5,096 bases of DNA from Alphaproteobacteria bacterium (GTDB lineage Bacteria > Pseudomonadota > Alphaproteobacteria > Rhizobiales > Aestuariivirgaceae), in NCBI GenBank assembly GCA_005884715.1, contig VAZZ01000184.1, positions 1 to 5,096 of the forward strand, in the 5' to 3' direction. Position 1 is the stretch's first letter. The number at the start of each line of letters is the position of its first letter. Positions 1-5,096 of this stretch are shown here, one piece after another. The notes under the pieces are model-generated. The model did no database searches. It saw only the letters and a program-made list of their open reading frames with translations, and was not told where the DNA came from. Both the position numbers and the translations under genes were made by a program.

Positions 1-33
1 CTCAGGCGATGCTTCGATAGCCTGCCCCGATGA
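1..33 (+). CDS. Possible 3' end of an upstream gene (partial)
   Basis: Only the last ten codons would be visible. Frame 1 reads through to a TGA at 31-33, which overlaps the lrgA start at 30-32 as ATGA, the same arrangement seen between lrgA and lrgB. Frame 3 instead stops at TAG 18-20, leaving 9 nt before lrgA, so the true frame is uncertain. The lack of a clear Shine-Dalgarno sequence before lrgA favours translational coupling to an upstream gene. No function can be inferred from so short a stretch. Confidence 0.3.
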   Translation, partial: LRRCFDSLPR

Positions 34-413
34 TCGAGGCTTTTGCCCTTCTGCTTCTTTGCCAGCTTGCCGGCGAAATCTTGTCGCATGGTTTCGGCCT
101 ACCGATGCCCGGCCCAGTTATTGGACTGCTGATCCTGTTTGCCGGTCTATTCGTCGCGCAGAATTTCGGATCGATCACCAGCGCATCGGTCAACGACACC
201 ACACTCGGGCGCGGGGCGAGCGGACTGTTGCAGCATCTCTCTTTGCTATTTGTGCCGGCGGGCGTCGGCGTGATCGATCACCTGGGCCTCCTCAGCAGCT
301 ACGGACCCGTACTGTTCCTGGCGCTGCTCGTGTCAACAACTCTTTCCCTCGCCGTCACCGCCCTGGTCTTCACCGGCATCAAAAGCTGGCAATCGGGCCG
401 CAATGCATCATGA
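30..413 (+). CDS. lrgA: CidA/LrgA family membrane protein (holin-like)
   Basis: This 127-residue protein has the CidA/LrgA family's usual size and signatures. They include an N-terminal hydrophobic helix (about 3-18, containing CQLAGE), the PGPVIGLL segment (27-34) opening the second helix, the strongly diagnostic LSLLFVPAGVGVIDHL (70-85), and a last helix at about 91-115. Four membrane spans are predicted by eye, with a short polar C-terminus. Family members were first described as holin-like modulators of murein hydrolase activity; with LrgB-type partners they are now also reported to act as small-carboxylate (pyruvate) transporters. The start at 30 has no obvious RBS but sits in a probable ATGA overlap with an upstream frame. 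The stop overlaps the lrgB start by 4 nt. Family assignment is firm; the physiological role here is unknown. Confidence 0.9.
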   Translation: MIEAFALLLLCQLAGEILSHGFGLPMPGPVIGLLILFAGLFVAQNFGSITSASVNDTTLGRGASGLLQHLSLLFVPAGVGVIDHLGLLSSYGPVLFLALLVSTTLSLAVTALVFTGIKSWQSGRNAS

Positions 414-1129
414 CGCCAGGCTTCGATCTTTGGGTTTATCTGTCATCGACGCCGCTTCTGTGGCTGACGGTGACGCTCATCGTCTGGGCCAGCGCCGAGC
501 GCATCGCCATTGCCTCAGGCCGGCATCCGGCGGTCAATCCAGTACTCATCTCGATCATCGTCTTGGGGGCGATCCTGATCCTGACCGGCACGTCCTTCGC
601 GACCTATTTCCAGGGTGCGCAATTCGTGCATTTTCTGCTCGGCCCCGCTATCGTGGCGATTGCCGTGCCGCTCTATCGCAATCTCGACAGGGTCAGGGAA
701 AATACCCTGCCGATGATCGCCGCATTGGTTGCGGGATCAGTAACCGCAGTCGTTTCGGCGCTCAGCGTTGCAGCTATATTCGGGGTTCCCGAGCCGGTGC
801 TGGTCTCGCTCGCCCCCAAATCGGTGACGGCTGGCGTTGCGATGGGCATCGCCGAACAGTTCGGCGGACAGCCGGCACTCACCGCCGTGCTCGTCGTCAC
901 CACTGGTCTCATCGGCGCCATCATCGTCACGCCATTGATGAACGTGCTCGGACTCAAGGACTATGCGGCACGGGGCTTCGCCGCGGGACTTGCAGCCCAT
1001 GGCATCGGTACGGCCAGGGCCTTCGTGGTCGACGAAGTGGCCGGCACTTTCGCCGGCATCGCCATGGCGCTCAATGCCGTCCTGACCGCGCTCATCCTTC
1101 CCCTCATTCTCTACTGGTTCCTCACATAG
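410..1129 (+). CDS. lrgB: CidB/LrgB family membrane protein
   Basis: The 239-residue product is a polytopic inner-membrane protein of the LrgB/CidB/YohK family, at the usual family length. Diagnostic segments are HFLLGPAIVAIAVPLYRN (around residue 75-92), the conserved APKSVTAGVAMGIAEQFGG (P136, K137, S138) and AAHGIGTARAF (H197, G198, G200, R203). Hydrophobic segments fill most of the rest. The ATG at 410 lies inside the lrgA stop (ATGA), so the two are almost certainly translationally coupled. The same frame is open far upstream, but that part is only the shadow of lrgA. Plant PLGG1 (glycolate/glycerate) and Bacillus/Streptococcus relatives (pyruvate) support a metabolite-transport role for LrgA-LrgB pairs; the substrate here is not readable from the sequence. 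Confidence 0.92.
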   Translation: MTPGFDLWVYLSSTPLLWLTVTLIVWASAERIAIASGRHPAVNPVLISIIVLGAILILTGTSFATYFQGAQFVHFLLGPAIVAIAVPLYRNLDRVRENTLPMIAALVAGSVTAVVSALSVAAIFGVPEPVLVSLAPKSVTAGVAMGIAEQFGGQPALTAVLVVTTGLIGAIIVTPLMNVLGLKDYAARGFAAGLAAHGIGTARAFVVDEVAGTFAGIAMALNAVLTALILPLILYWFLT

Positions 1130-1134
1130 CAAAA

Positions 1135-1140
1135 AGGGAG
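1135..1140 (+). promoter_or_regulatory. Ribosome binding site of the cupin gene
   Basis: AGGGAG lies 6 nt before ATG 1147 but directly abuts the alternative ATG at 1141. The spacing therefore picks 1147 as the start, giving a protein beginning MTGTAKAIKH. Confidence 0.7.
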
Positions 1141-1146
1141 ATGCCG

Positions 1147-1428
1147 ATGACCGGCACAGCGAAAGCGATCAAGCACATCGAAAATGATAAGGTGATCGTC
1201 ACCGAATATCGGTTTGCCCCCGGCGCCAATACCGGATGGCATCGCCATGGCCATGACTATGTCATTGTGCCCCTGATGGACGGCAAGGTGAAGCTCCTGA
1301 CCGCGCAAGGCGAGAATTTCGCCGAGATGAAGAAGGGCGTGCCCTATTTCCGCAATGAGGGCGTCGAGCATGACGTGATCAATGCCAATGATGTCGAGTA
1401 CGCGTTCATCGAAATTGAAATCAAGTAG
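1147..1428 (+). CDS. Small single-domain cupin, BauB-like
   Basis: This 93-residue protein is a minimal cupin barrel. Cupin motif 1 is visible as G26-x5-H32-R-H34, ending at G46. Motif 2 appears as G72-V-E-H75-x3-N79. H32, H34 and H75 are the expected metal ligands. The usual motif-1 glutamate is absent; D37-Y38 stand where it would be. Sequence such as RFAPGANTGWHRHGHDY and the C-terminal INANDVEYAFIEIE resembles, from memory, the cupins annotated as BauB in beta-alanine degradation clusters, whose biochemical activity is not established. It begins 17 nt after lrgB and ends 21 nt before the oxygenase start, consistent with co-transcription. The ATG at 1141 is an alternative start but lies too close to the RBS. 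Fold assignment is firm, the BauB link tentative. Confidence 0.85.
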   Translation: MTGTAKAIKHIENDKVIVTEYRFAPGANTGWHRHGHDYVIVPLMDGKVKLLTAQGENFAEMKKGVPYFRNEGVEHDVINANDVEYAFIEIEIK

Positions 1429-1449
1429 CGTCATAAAACTGTAAACTCC

Positions 1450-2145
1450 ATGGCTAGAGTGCGGATCCTCAAGATGGACCCGCATTTCACCCCCGATTCC
1501 TCCCTGCCTTCCTTCGCCCAGCATCTGGCGATGCTCGACAATGTCCTGCCGCCTGACGACTTTGCCCGCATGGTCGGCGAGACAGAGGAACTGGCCGACA
1601 CCGAGCGCAGCTACCTGCCGGCGCACAAGCAGGGCGGCACCGCCGCCTATGAGACGCTGGAGCGCAAAGCACCCGGCCTCGTCGCTCTCTACCGCTCCAG
1701 CTCATTGCGGCGCTTGATCTCAGACATCGTCAAGCTCGAGGTTGCGCCGACGCCGCTCCATGATCAGAGTTCCTGCTCGGTGCTGTTCTATGAAAAGCCC
1801 GGCGATCACATCGGCTGGCACTATGATCATAATTTCTACAAGGGGCGGCATTTCACCGTCCTCGTGCCGATCATCAATCGCGGGCGGGAGCCGAACGGAC
1901 TTTCACAAGCCCGGCTGATGGTGCGCCAGAACAAGCGCGAGCGTGTGATCGCAACACCGCCCAATGCCATGATCGTCTTCGAAGGCGCTACGGTGCGCCA
2001 CAGGGTAACGCCCATCGGCGAAGGCGAGAGACGGGTGATCTGGAGCATGACTTTCTGCACAGATCCGCGGAATTCCGCCTTCCAGGGCGTGGCGCGCCGG
2101 GTCAAGGACACGGCCTTCTTCGGGCTGCGGGCACTCTGGACCTGA
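1450..2145 (+). CDS. Fe(II)/2-oxoglutarate-dependent oxygenase, substrate unknown
   Basis: The 231-residue product has the hallmarks of a double-stranded beta-helix 2OG-Fe(II) oxygenase. The HxD pair is H124-Y-D126 within GWHYDHNFY, followed by the core strand HFTVLVPII. The distal ligand is H184 in ATVRHRVTP, and R194 (in GEGERRVIW) sits about ten residues later, where the 2-oxoglutarate-binding arginine is expected. All cofactor residues are therefore present and the enzyme should be active. It does not look like TauD (longer, different arrangement) and more closely resembles the prolyl-4-hydroxylase-like class. Residues 1-100 form a helical N-terminal part I do not recognise. The start at 1450 has no good Shine-Dalgarno; ATG 1474 (Met9) is an alternative, with a weak GCGGA 8 nt upstream. 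It follows the cupin by 21 nt and precedes xsc by 84 nt. Confidence 0.85.
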   Translation: MARVRILKMDPHFTPDSSLPSFAQHLAMLDNVLPPDDFARMVGETEELADTERSYLPAHKQGGTAAYETLERKAPGLVALYRSSSLRRLISDIVKLEVAPTPLHDQSSCSVLFYEKPGDHIGWHYDHNFYKGRHFTVLVPIINRGREPNGLSQARLMVRQNKRERVIATPPNAMIVFEGATVRHRVTPIGEGERRVIWSMTFCTDPRNSAFQGVARRVKDTAFFGLRALWT

Positions 2146-2180
2146 TCGCCATCCGGAACTGGCGCTTTCATGGGTCCAGA
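2135..2180 (+). other. Nested inverted repeat at the end of the oxygenase gene
   Basis: The 8-base arm TCTGGACC (2135-2142) is perfectly complementary to GGTCCAGA (2173-2180). A second 5-bp stem, CGCCA (2147-2151) with TGGCG (2160-2164) around an 8-nt loop, nests inside it. Two G-U pairs could extend the outer stem. No T-run follows, so this is not a standard intrinsic terminator. It could be an mRNA-stabilising or Rho-associated structure. An 8-bp repeat at this spacing is expected by chance a few times in 5 kb, so only the nesting and position support it. Confidence 0.35.
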
Positions 2181-2190
2181 TGCCAGAATA

Positions 2191-2211
2191 GGGAAAGATA
2201 CGATCCTTCCC
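2191..2211 (+). repeat. Imperfect 21-bp palindrome before xsc
   Basis: GGGAAAGAT and ATCCTTCCC flank a 3-nt centre (ACG) with a single mismatch (A2196/C2206). The palindrome ends 6 nt before the xsc ribosome binding site. It could be an operator for an xsc regulator or a small leader hairpin. By rough estimate, dyads of this quality occur by chance in a window of this size, so it is tentative. Confidence 0.35.
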
Positions 2212-2217
2212 CTGTCC

Positions 2218-2222
2218 AGGAG
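2218..2222 (+). promoter_or_regulatory. Ribosome binding site of xsc
   Basis: AGGAG stands 7 nt before ATG 2230. This strong, well-spaced site, together with the family N-terminus (MAKMSASEAFVETLV), selects 2230 over the upstream in-frame ATG at 2170. Confidence 0.85.
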
Positions 2223-2229
2223 TCCCGCA

Positions 2230-3990
2230 ATGGCCAAAATGTCCGCCTCCGAAGCCTTCGTCGAAACGCTGGTCGCCTATGGCGTCAAGGATGTCTTCGG
2301 CATCGTCGGCTCCGCCTATATGGATGCGCTCGATCTGTTCCCGGCCGCCGGCATCCGCTTCATCCCGACCGCGCATGAACAAGGTGCCGGACATATGGCG
2401 GACGGCTATTCGCGTGTCTCGGGCCGGCATGGGGTATGCATCGCGCAGAACGGTCCCGGCATCACCAATTTCGTCACTTCGACAGCCGCTGCTTATTGGG
2501 CCCATTCGCCCGTCGTCGTCGTGACGCCGGAAACCGGTTCCGGCACCATGGGGCTTGGCGGCTTCCAGGAAACCGAACAGCTGCCGATCTTTTCCAAGAT
2601 CACCAAATATCAGGCGCATGTGTCGAAGCATCCGCGCATGGCGGAATTGACGGCGCGCTGCTTCGACATGGCGATGTCGGAAAGAGGACCGACGCAGCTC
2701 AATATTCCGCGCGACAATTTTTACGGCGAGGCTGACTATGAGATCGCCAAGCCGCGCAAGATCGCTCGCGGTCCGGGTGCCGATGCCGATCTCGAAGAGG
2801 CCGCCGATCTTCTCGCCAAGGCGAAGTTCCCGGTCATCGTCTCGGGCGGCGGCGTCATCTTTTCCGGTGGCGTTGCGGAATGCGTGGCATTGGCCGAACA
2901 GCTCTCGGCCCCGGTCGTCAATTCCTACCTGCACAATGACTCATTCCCCGCCAGACATCCTCTGTGGTGCGGACCGCTCGGCTATCAGGGATCGAAGGCC
3001 GGCATGAAGCTCATCGCCGAAGCCGATGTGGTGCTGGCGCTCGGCACGCGCCTCGGCCCCTTCGGCACGCTGCCGCAGCATGGCCTCGATTACTGGCCGA
3101 AGAACGCAAAGATCATCCAGGTCGACAGCGATCACCGCATGCTGGGCCTCGTCAAGCAGATTTCGGTCGGCATTGTCGGCGATGCGAAGGAGGCGGCCAA
3201 AGCGCTGTCCTATCGGCTCGCCAACCGCAAACTTGCGGCCGCCGCCAATGCCGATGAACGCAAGAAGAAGATCAAGGCGGAGAAGGACGCCTGGGAGAAG
3301 GAACTCGACAGCTGGGCGTATGAGAAGGACGACTGGTCGCTCAAGATCGCCAAGGGCTCGCCCTACATGCATCCGCGCCAGATGCTGCGCGAATTGGAGA
3401 AGGCGATGCCGCAGAATGCGATGGTGTCGACCGATATCGGCAATATCTGCTCGGTCTCCAATTCCTATCTGCGCTTCAACCAGCCCAATTCGATGTTCGC
3501 CGCGATGAGCTTCGGCAATTGCGGCTATGCTCTGCCCGCCATCATCGGCGCCAAGGTGGCGGCGCCCGATCGCCCCGCCGTCGCCTATGTCGGCGATGGC
3601 GCCTGGGGCATGAGTTTCGCGGAGATCCTCACTTGCGTGCGCGAAGACATTCCGGTGACGGCCGTCGTCTTCCATAACAAGCAGTGGGGGGCGGAGAAGA
3701 AGAACCAGGTCGATTTCTATGACACACGGTTCTTGGGCGTGAATCTCAAGAATCCGAGCTGGGCGGATGTCGCGCGAGCGCTCGGCGCCGAGAGCCAAAC
3801 CATCGACAAGCTCGGCGATGTCGGCGAGGCGCTGGACAAGGCCTGCGATGCCCAGAAGAAGGGCAAGACCACGGTCATCGAAGTGATGGTCACCCAGGAG
3901 CTGGGCGATCCCTTCCGCCGCGACGCGCTCAAATATCCGCAGCGGCTGCTTCAGAAATACAAGCACACGAATGTGAAGGCTCCTGCCTGA
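2230..3990 (+). CDS. xsc: Sulfoacetaldehyde acetyltransferase (ThDP-dependent)
   Basis: This cytoplasmic enzyme converts sulfoacetaldehyde and phosphate to acetyl phosphate and sulfite, the desulfonation step shared by taurine, isethionate and other C2-sulfonate pathways. The 586-residue product has the three-domain ThDP-enzyme layout: an N-terminal PYR domain with the catalytic glutamate E50 in AHEQGAGHMADG and QNGPGITNF; a central domain with GPLGYQGSKAGMK and GTRLGPFGTLPQHGLDYWP; and a C-terminal PP domain with STDIGN, the ThDP/Mg motif GDG (455-457) and HNKQWGAEKKN (N483). These strings, NIPRD (158-162) and the end ELGDPFRRDAL match Xsc rather than acetolactate synthase, as I recall those families. 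A charged helical stretch (about 340-370) precedes the PP domain. The gene is intact and follows the oxygenase by 84 nt. No pta or tauR is in view. Confidence 0.93.
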   Translation: MAKMSASEAFVETLVAYGVKDVFGIVGSAYMDALDLFPAAGIRFIPTAHEQGAGHMADGYSRVSGRHGVCIAQNGPGITNFVTSTAAAYWAHSPVVVVTPETGSGTMGLGGFQETEQLPIFSKITKYQAHVSKHPRMAELTARCFDMAMSERGPTQLNIPRDNFYGEADYEIAKPRKIARGPGADADLEEAADLLAKAKFPVIVSGGGVIFSGGVAECVALAEQLSAPVVNSYLHNDSFPARHPLWCGPLGYQGSKAGMKLIAEADVVLALGTRLGPFGTLPQHGLDYWPKNAKIIQVDSDHRMLGLVKQISVGIVGDAKEAAKALSYRLANRKLAAAANADERKKKIKAEKDAWEKELDSWAYEKDDWSLKIAKGSPYMHPRQMLRELEKAMPQNAMVSTDIGNICSVSNSYLRFNQPNSMFAAMSFGNCGYALPAIIGAKVAAPDRPAVAYVGDGAWGMSFAEILTCVREDIPVTAVVFHNKQWGAEKKNQVDFYDTRFLGVNLKNPSWADVARALGAESQTIDKLGDVGEALDKACDAQKKGKTTVIEVMVTQELGDPFRRDALKYPQRLLQKYKHTNVKAPA

Positions 3991-3999
3991 TATGCAGGA
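3981..3999 (+). repeat. Short stem-loop across the xsc stop codon
   Basis: TCCTGC (3981-3986) and GCAGGA (3994-3999) form a 6-bp stem around a 7-nt loop that contains the TGA stop. No T-run follows, so it would be a poor intrinsic terminator by itself and may be chance. Confidence 0.25.
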
Positions 4000-4017
4000 T
4001 CTGACAGTGTGCTGAAC

Positions 4018-4062
4018 GCGAAGTTCCTGCTATTCAGCCAAACTGCAATTCAGGAACTTCGC
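4018..4062 (+). promoter_or_regulatory. Perfect 12-bp inverted repeat over the MFS gene RBS
   Basis: GCGAAGTTCCTG (4018-4029) is the exact reverse complement of CAGGAACTTCGC (4051-4062), separated by 21 nt. The right arm contains the probable Shine-Dalgarno (AGGAA, 4052-4056) of the downstream TTG start, so an RNA hairpin would hide it. As DNA, the half-site centres lie 33 bp apart, close to three helical turns, which would suit a repressor operator for the transporter gene. A terminator for xsc is also possible, but only a 3-nt T stretch follows. A perfect 12-bp match this close is unlikely by chance (well under 0.1 expected per 5 kb by rough calculation). Confidence 0.6.
4052..4056 (+). promoter_or_regulatory. 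Probable ribosome binding site of the MFS gene
   Basis: AGGAA lies 8 nt before TTG 4065 and is the best Shine-Dalgarno near any in-frame start codon. It supports the TTG start over the in-frame GTG codons at 4110 and 4131 and the ATG codons at 4134 and 4143, which would cut into or next to the first membrane helix. Confidence 0.55.
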
Positions 4063-4064
4063 AT

Positions 4065-5096
4065 TTGCCCCAACCGGATACGAGCAGCTCCGCGCTGACG
4101 CCCCATGAAGTGCGCACAATCATCTTCGGCGTGATGGTGGCGATGTTCCTGGCCGCGCTTGACCAGACCATTGTCGCGACCGCAATGCCGACGATCGGGC
4201 GGGCGCTCGGCGATTTCGAGAACCTCCCCTGGATCGTCACCACCTATCTTCTGACCTCGACGGCGGTCACGCCGCTCTACGGCAAGATATCCGATATCAC
4301 TGGCCGGCGGGTGATGCTGCTGGTGGCTATTGGCGTGTTCATGCTGGGCTCGATCCTGTGCGCTCTTGCGCCCTCCATGCTGGCCTTGATCCTGGCGCGG
4401 GCGCTCCAGGGCCTCGGCGGCGGCGGGCTGATTTCCCTAGCGCAGACCATCATCGCCGACATCGTATCGCCCATGGAGCGGGCGCGTTATCAGGGCTACA
4501 TTGCCAGCGTCTACGCGACATCAAGCGTCGCCGGACCGGCGCTCGGCGGATTCATGGCCGAAAAGCTGCATTGGTCGGCGATCTTCTGGATCAATCTGCC
4601 GCTCGGCCTCGTCGCTTTCTGGATGACGAATTCGCTGCTCAAGAAGCTGCCGCGCCATGAAAGGCCGCACAGGCTCGATTTTCTCGGCGCGGGCCTGATG
4701 ATCATTGCTACAACCGCCCTCCTCCTGGCGCTAAGTCTCGGCGGCCCGCACTATGGCTGGGCGTCACCACCGATCCTTGGGCTGATCGGTGTTTCCCTGG
4801 TGTTCTGGATCGCCTTCGTGGTGAGGCTCATGACCGCGCCCGAGCCGCTCATTCCCACCGAGATCCTCGCCAACCAGGTGGTGGCCATGGGCATCATCGC
4901 CGCCTGCTCAGGCGTTGGCGTGTTCATCGGTCTCACCATCTACACACCGATCTTGCTTGAAGGCATGTATGGGCTCACCGCCAGCCAATCCGGCTTCACG
5001 CTCATCGCGCTGATGGTCGGCACCGTCGCCGGGGCGACGCTCGCCGGGCGCATGATGGTACGCTTCAAGCATTACAAATACCCGACATTGATCGGC
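4065..5096 (+). CDS. MFS drug/solute transporter, DHA2 (EmrB/QacA-like), 3' truncated by window
   Basis: The reading frame is open to the window end, giving 344 residues of what is normally a protein of about 500. Features of the DHA2 major-facilitator family are clear. They include the first helix with LAALDQTIVATAMPTIG (D33 and P42; family motif LDxTIVxxAxP), the loop motif A variant GKISDITGRR (73-82), RALQGLGGGG in helix 4, and motif C GPALGG (157-162) followed by WSAIFWINLPLG. About ten membrane helices are visible. The predicted N-terminus from TTG 4065 is short and polar (MPQPDTSSSALTPHEVR). These proteins are inner-membrane proton antiporters, usually exporting drugs or metabolites; the substrate cannot be told. 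A 74-nt gap with an inverted repeat separates it from xsc, so it may be regulated separately. A sulfonate or sulfite export role is conceivable but unsupported. Confidence 0.88.
   Translation, partial: MPQPDTSSSALTPHEVRTIIFGVMVAMFLAALDQTIVATAMPTIGRALGDFENLPWIVTTYLLTSTAVTPLYGKISDITGRRVMLLVAIGVFMLGSILCALAPSMLALILARALQGLGGGGLISLAQTIIADIVSPMERARYQGYIASVYATSSVAGPALGGFMAEKLHWSAIFWINLPLGLVAFWMTNSLLKKLPRHERPHRLDFLGAGLMIIATTALLLALSLGGPHYGWASPPILGLIGVSLVFWIAFVVRLMTAPEPLIPTEILANQVVAMGIIAACSGVGVFIGLTIYTPILLEGMYGLTASQSGFTLIALMVGTVAGATLAGRMMVRFKHYKYPTLIG

Noticed and set aside
3..24. CAGGC (3-7) / GCCTG (20-24) inverted repeat upstream of lrgA
   Set aside because: Only 5 bp long and probably within coding sequence; expected by chance.
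59..409. Upstream extension of the lrgB frame, and the similar extension of the cupin frame from 403
   Set aside because: Both extensions are out-of-frame readings of the preceding genes with low-complexity, arginine-rich translation. The family N-termini start at 410 and 1147.
1415..1447. Possible promoter: TTGAAA (1415-1420) with AT-rich TGTAAA/TAAACT downstream, before the oxygenase gene
   Set aside because: The spacing to any -10-like hexamer is poor (11, 19 or 21 nt), and the -35 match lies inside the cupin coding region.
1111..1626. Minus-strand open frame of 171 codons over the cupin and oxygenase start
   Set aside because: It covers two genes with clear motifs on the + strand; its translation has no recognisable features.
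1450..2145. Annotation as TauD taurine dioxygenase, suggested by the Xsc context
   Set aside because: The protein is shorter than TauD, with an HYD motif in a prolyl-hydroxylase-like setting, and lacks TauD sequence landmarks.
1903..2934. Long minus-strand open frame of 343 codons opposite the oxygenase and xsc genes
   Set aside because: It lies antisense to two clear genes, its product resembles no family, and such mirror frames are common in GC-rich DNA.
2941..3966. Minus-strand open frame of 341 codons opposite xsc
   Set aside because: It is a mirror of the xsc codon pattern with no RBS or recognisable domain.
2230..3990. Annotation as acetolactate synthase or another ThDP carboligase
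   Set aside because: The PYR and PP domain strings (NGPGITNF, GPLGYQGSKAGMK, HNKQWGAEKKN, ELGDPFRRDAL) match the Xsc family, and no ALS small subunit is nearby.

Overview
The window is GC-rich (roughly 60% by eye), densely packed and coded entirely on the + strand. Codon use, RBS style and protein sequences suggest an alphaproteobacterium, probably Hyphomicrobiales (Rhizobium/Mesorhizobium-like). This assignment is an inference from protein flavour. There is no rRNA, tRNA, CRISPR array, insertion sequence or phage gene.

Layout, left to right. (1) About 30 nt that are probably the 3' end of an upstream gene. (2) An lrgA-lrgB pair (30-413 and 410-1129) joined by an ATGA overlap; both are small integral-membrane proteins of the CidA/LrgA and CidB/LrgB families. 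(3) A 93-residue single-domain cupin (1147-1428) resembling the BauB-type cupins found with beta-alanine catabolism genes. (4) A 231-residue Fe(II)/2-oxoglutarate oxygenase of unknown substrate (1450-2145). (5) A complete ThDP-dependent sulfoacetaldehyde acetyltransferase, Xsc (2230-3990). (6) The first 344 codons of a DHA2-type, 14-helix-family MFS transporter (4065 to the window end), which most likely starts at TTG.

Gaps between lrgB, the cupin and the oxygenase are 17 and 20 nt, so the first four genes look like one operon. The gaps before xsc (84 nt) and before the MFS gene (74 nt) are longer. Both contain inverted repeats. The strongest is a perfect 12-bp pair, 4018-4029/4051-4062, whose right arm covers the probable ribosome binding site of the MFS gene.

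How the genes may work together. Xsc is the one firm metabolic anchor: it turns sulfoacetaldehyde plus phosphate into acetyl phosphate and sulfite, the common last step of taurine, isethionate and related C2-sulfonate breakdown. The usual partners (pta, tauR, taurine aminotransferase or dehydrogenase, ABC uptake genes, TauE-type sulfite exporter) are not in the window. Instead xsc sits beside an oxygenase, a BauB-like cupin and an LrgAB pair. LrgAB relatives are reported to move pyruvate or glycolate/glycerate. Beta-alanine is the carboxylate analogue of taurine, so a C2/C3 amino-acid or sulfonate catabolic neighbourhood is a reasonable hypothesis. The sequence alone does not prove that the genes form one pathway.
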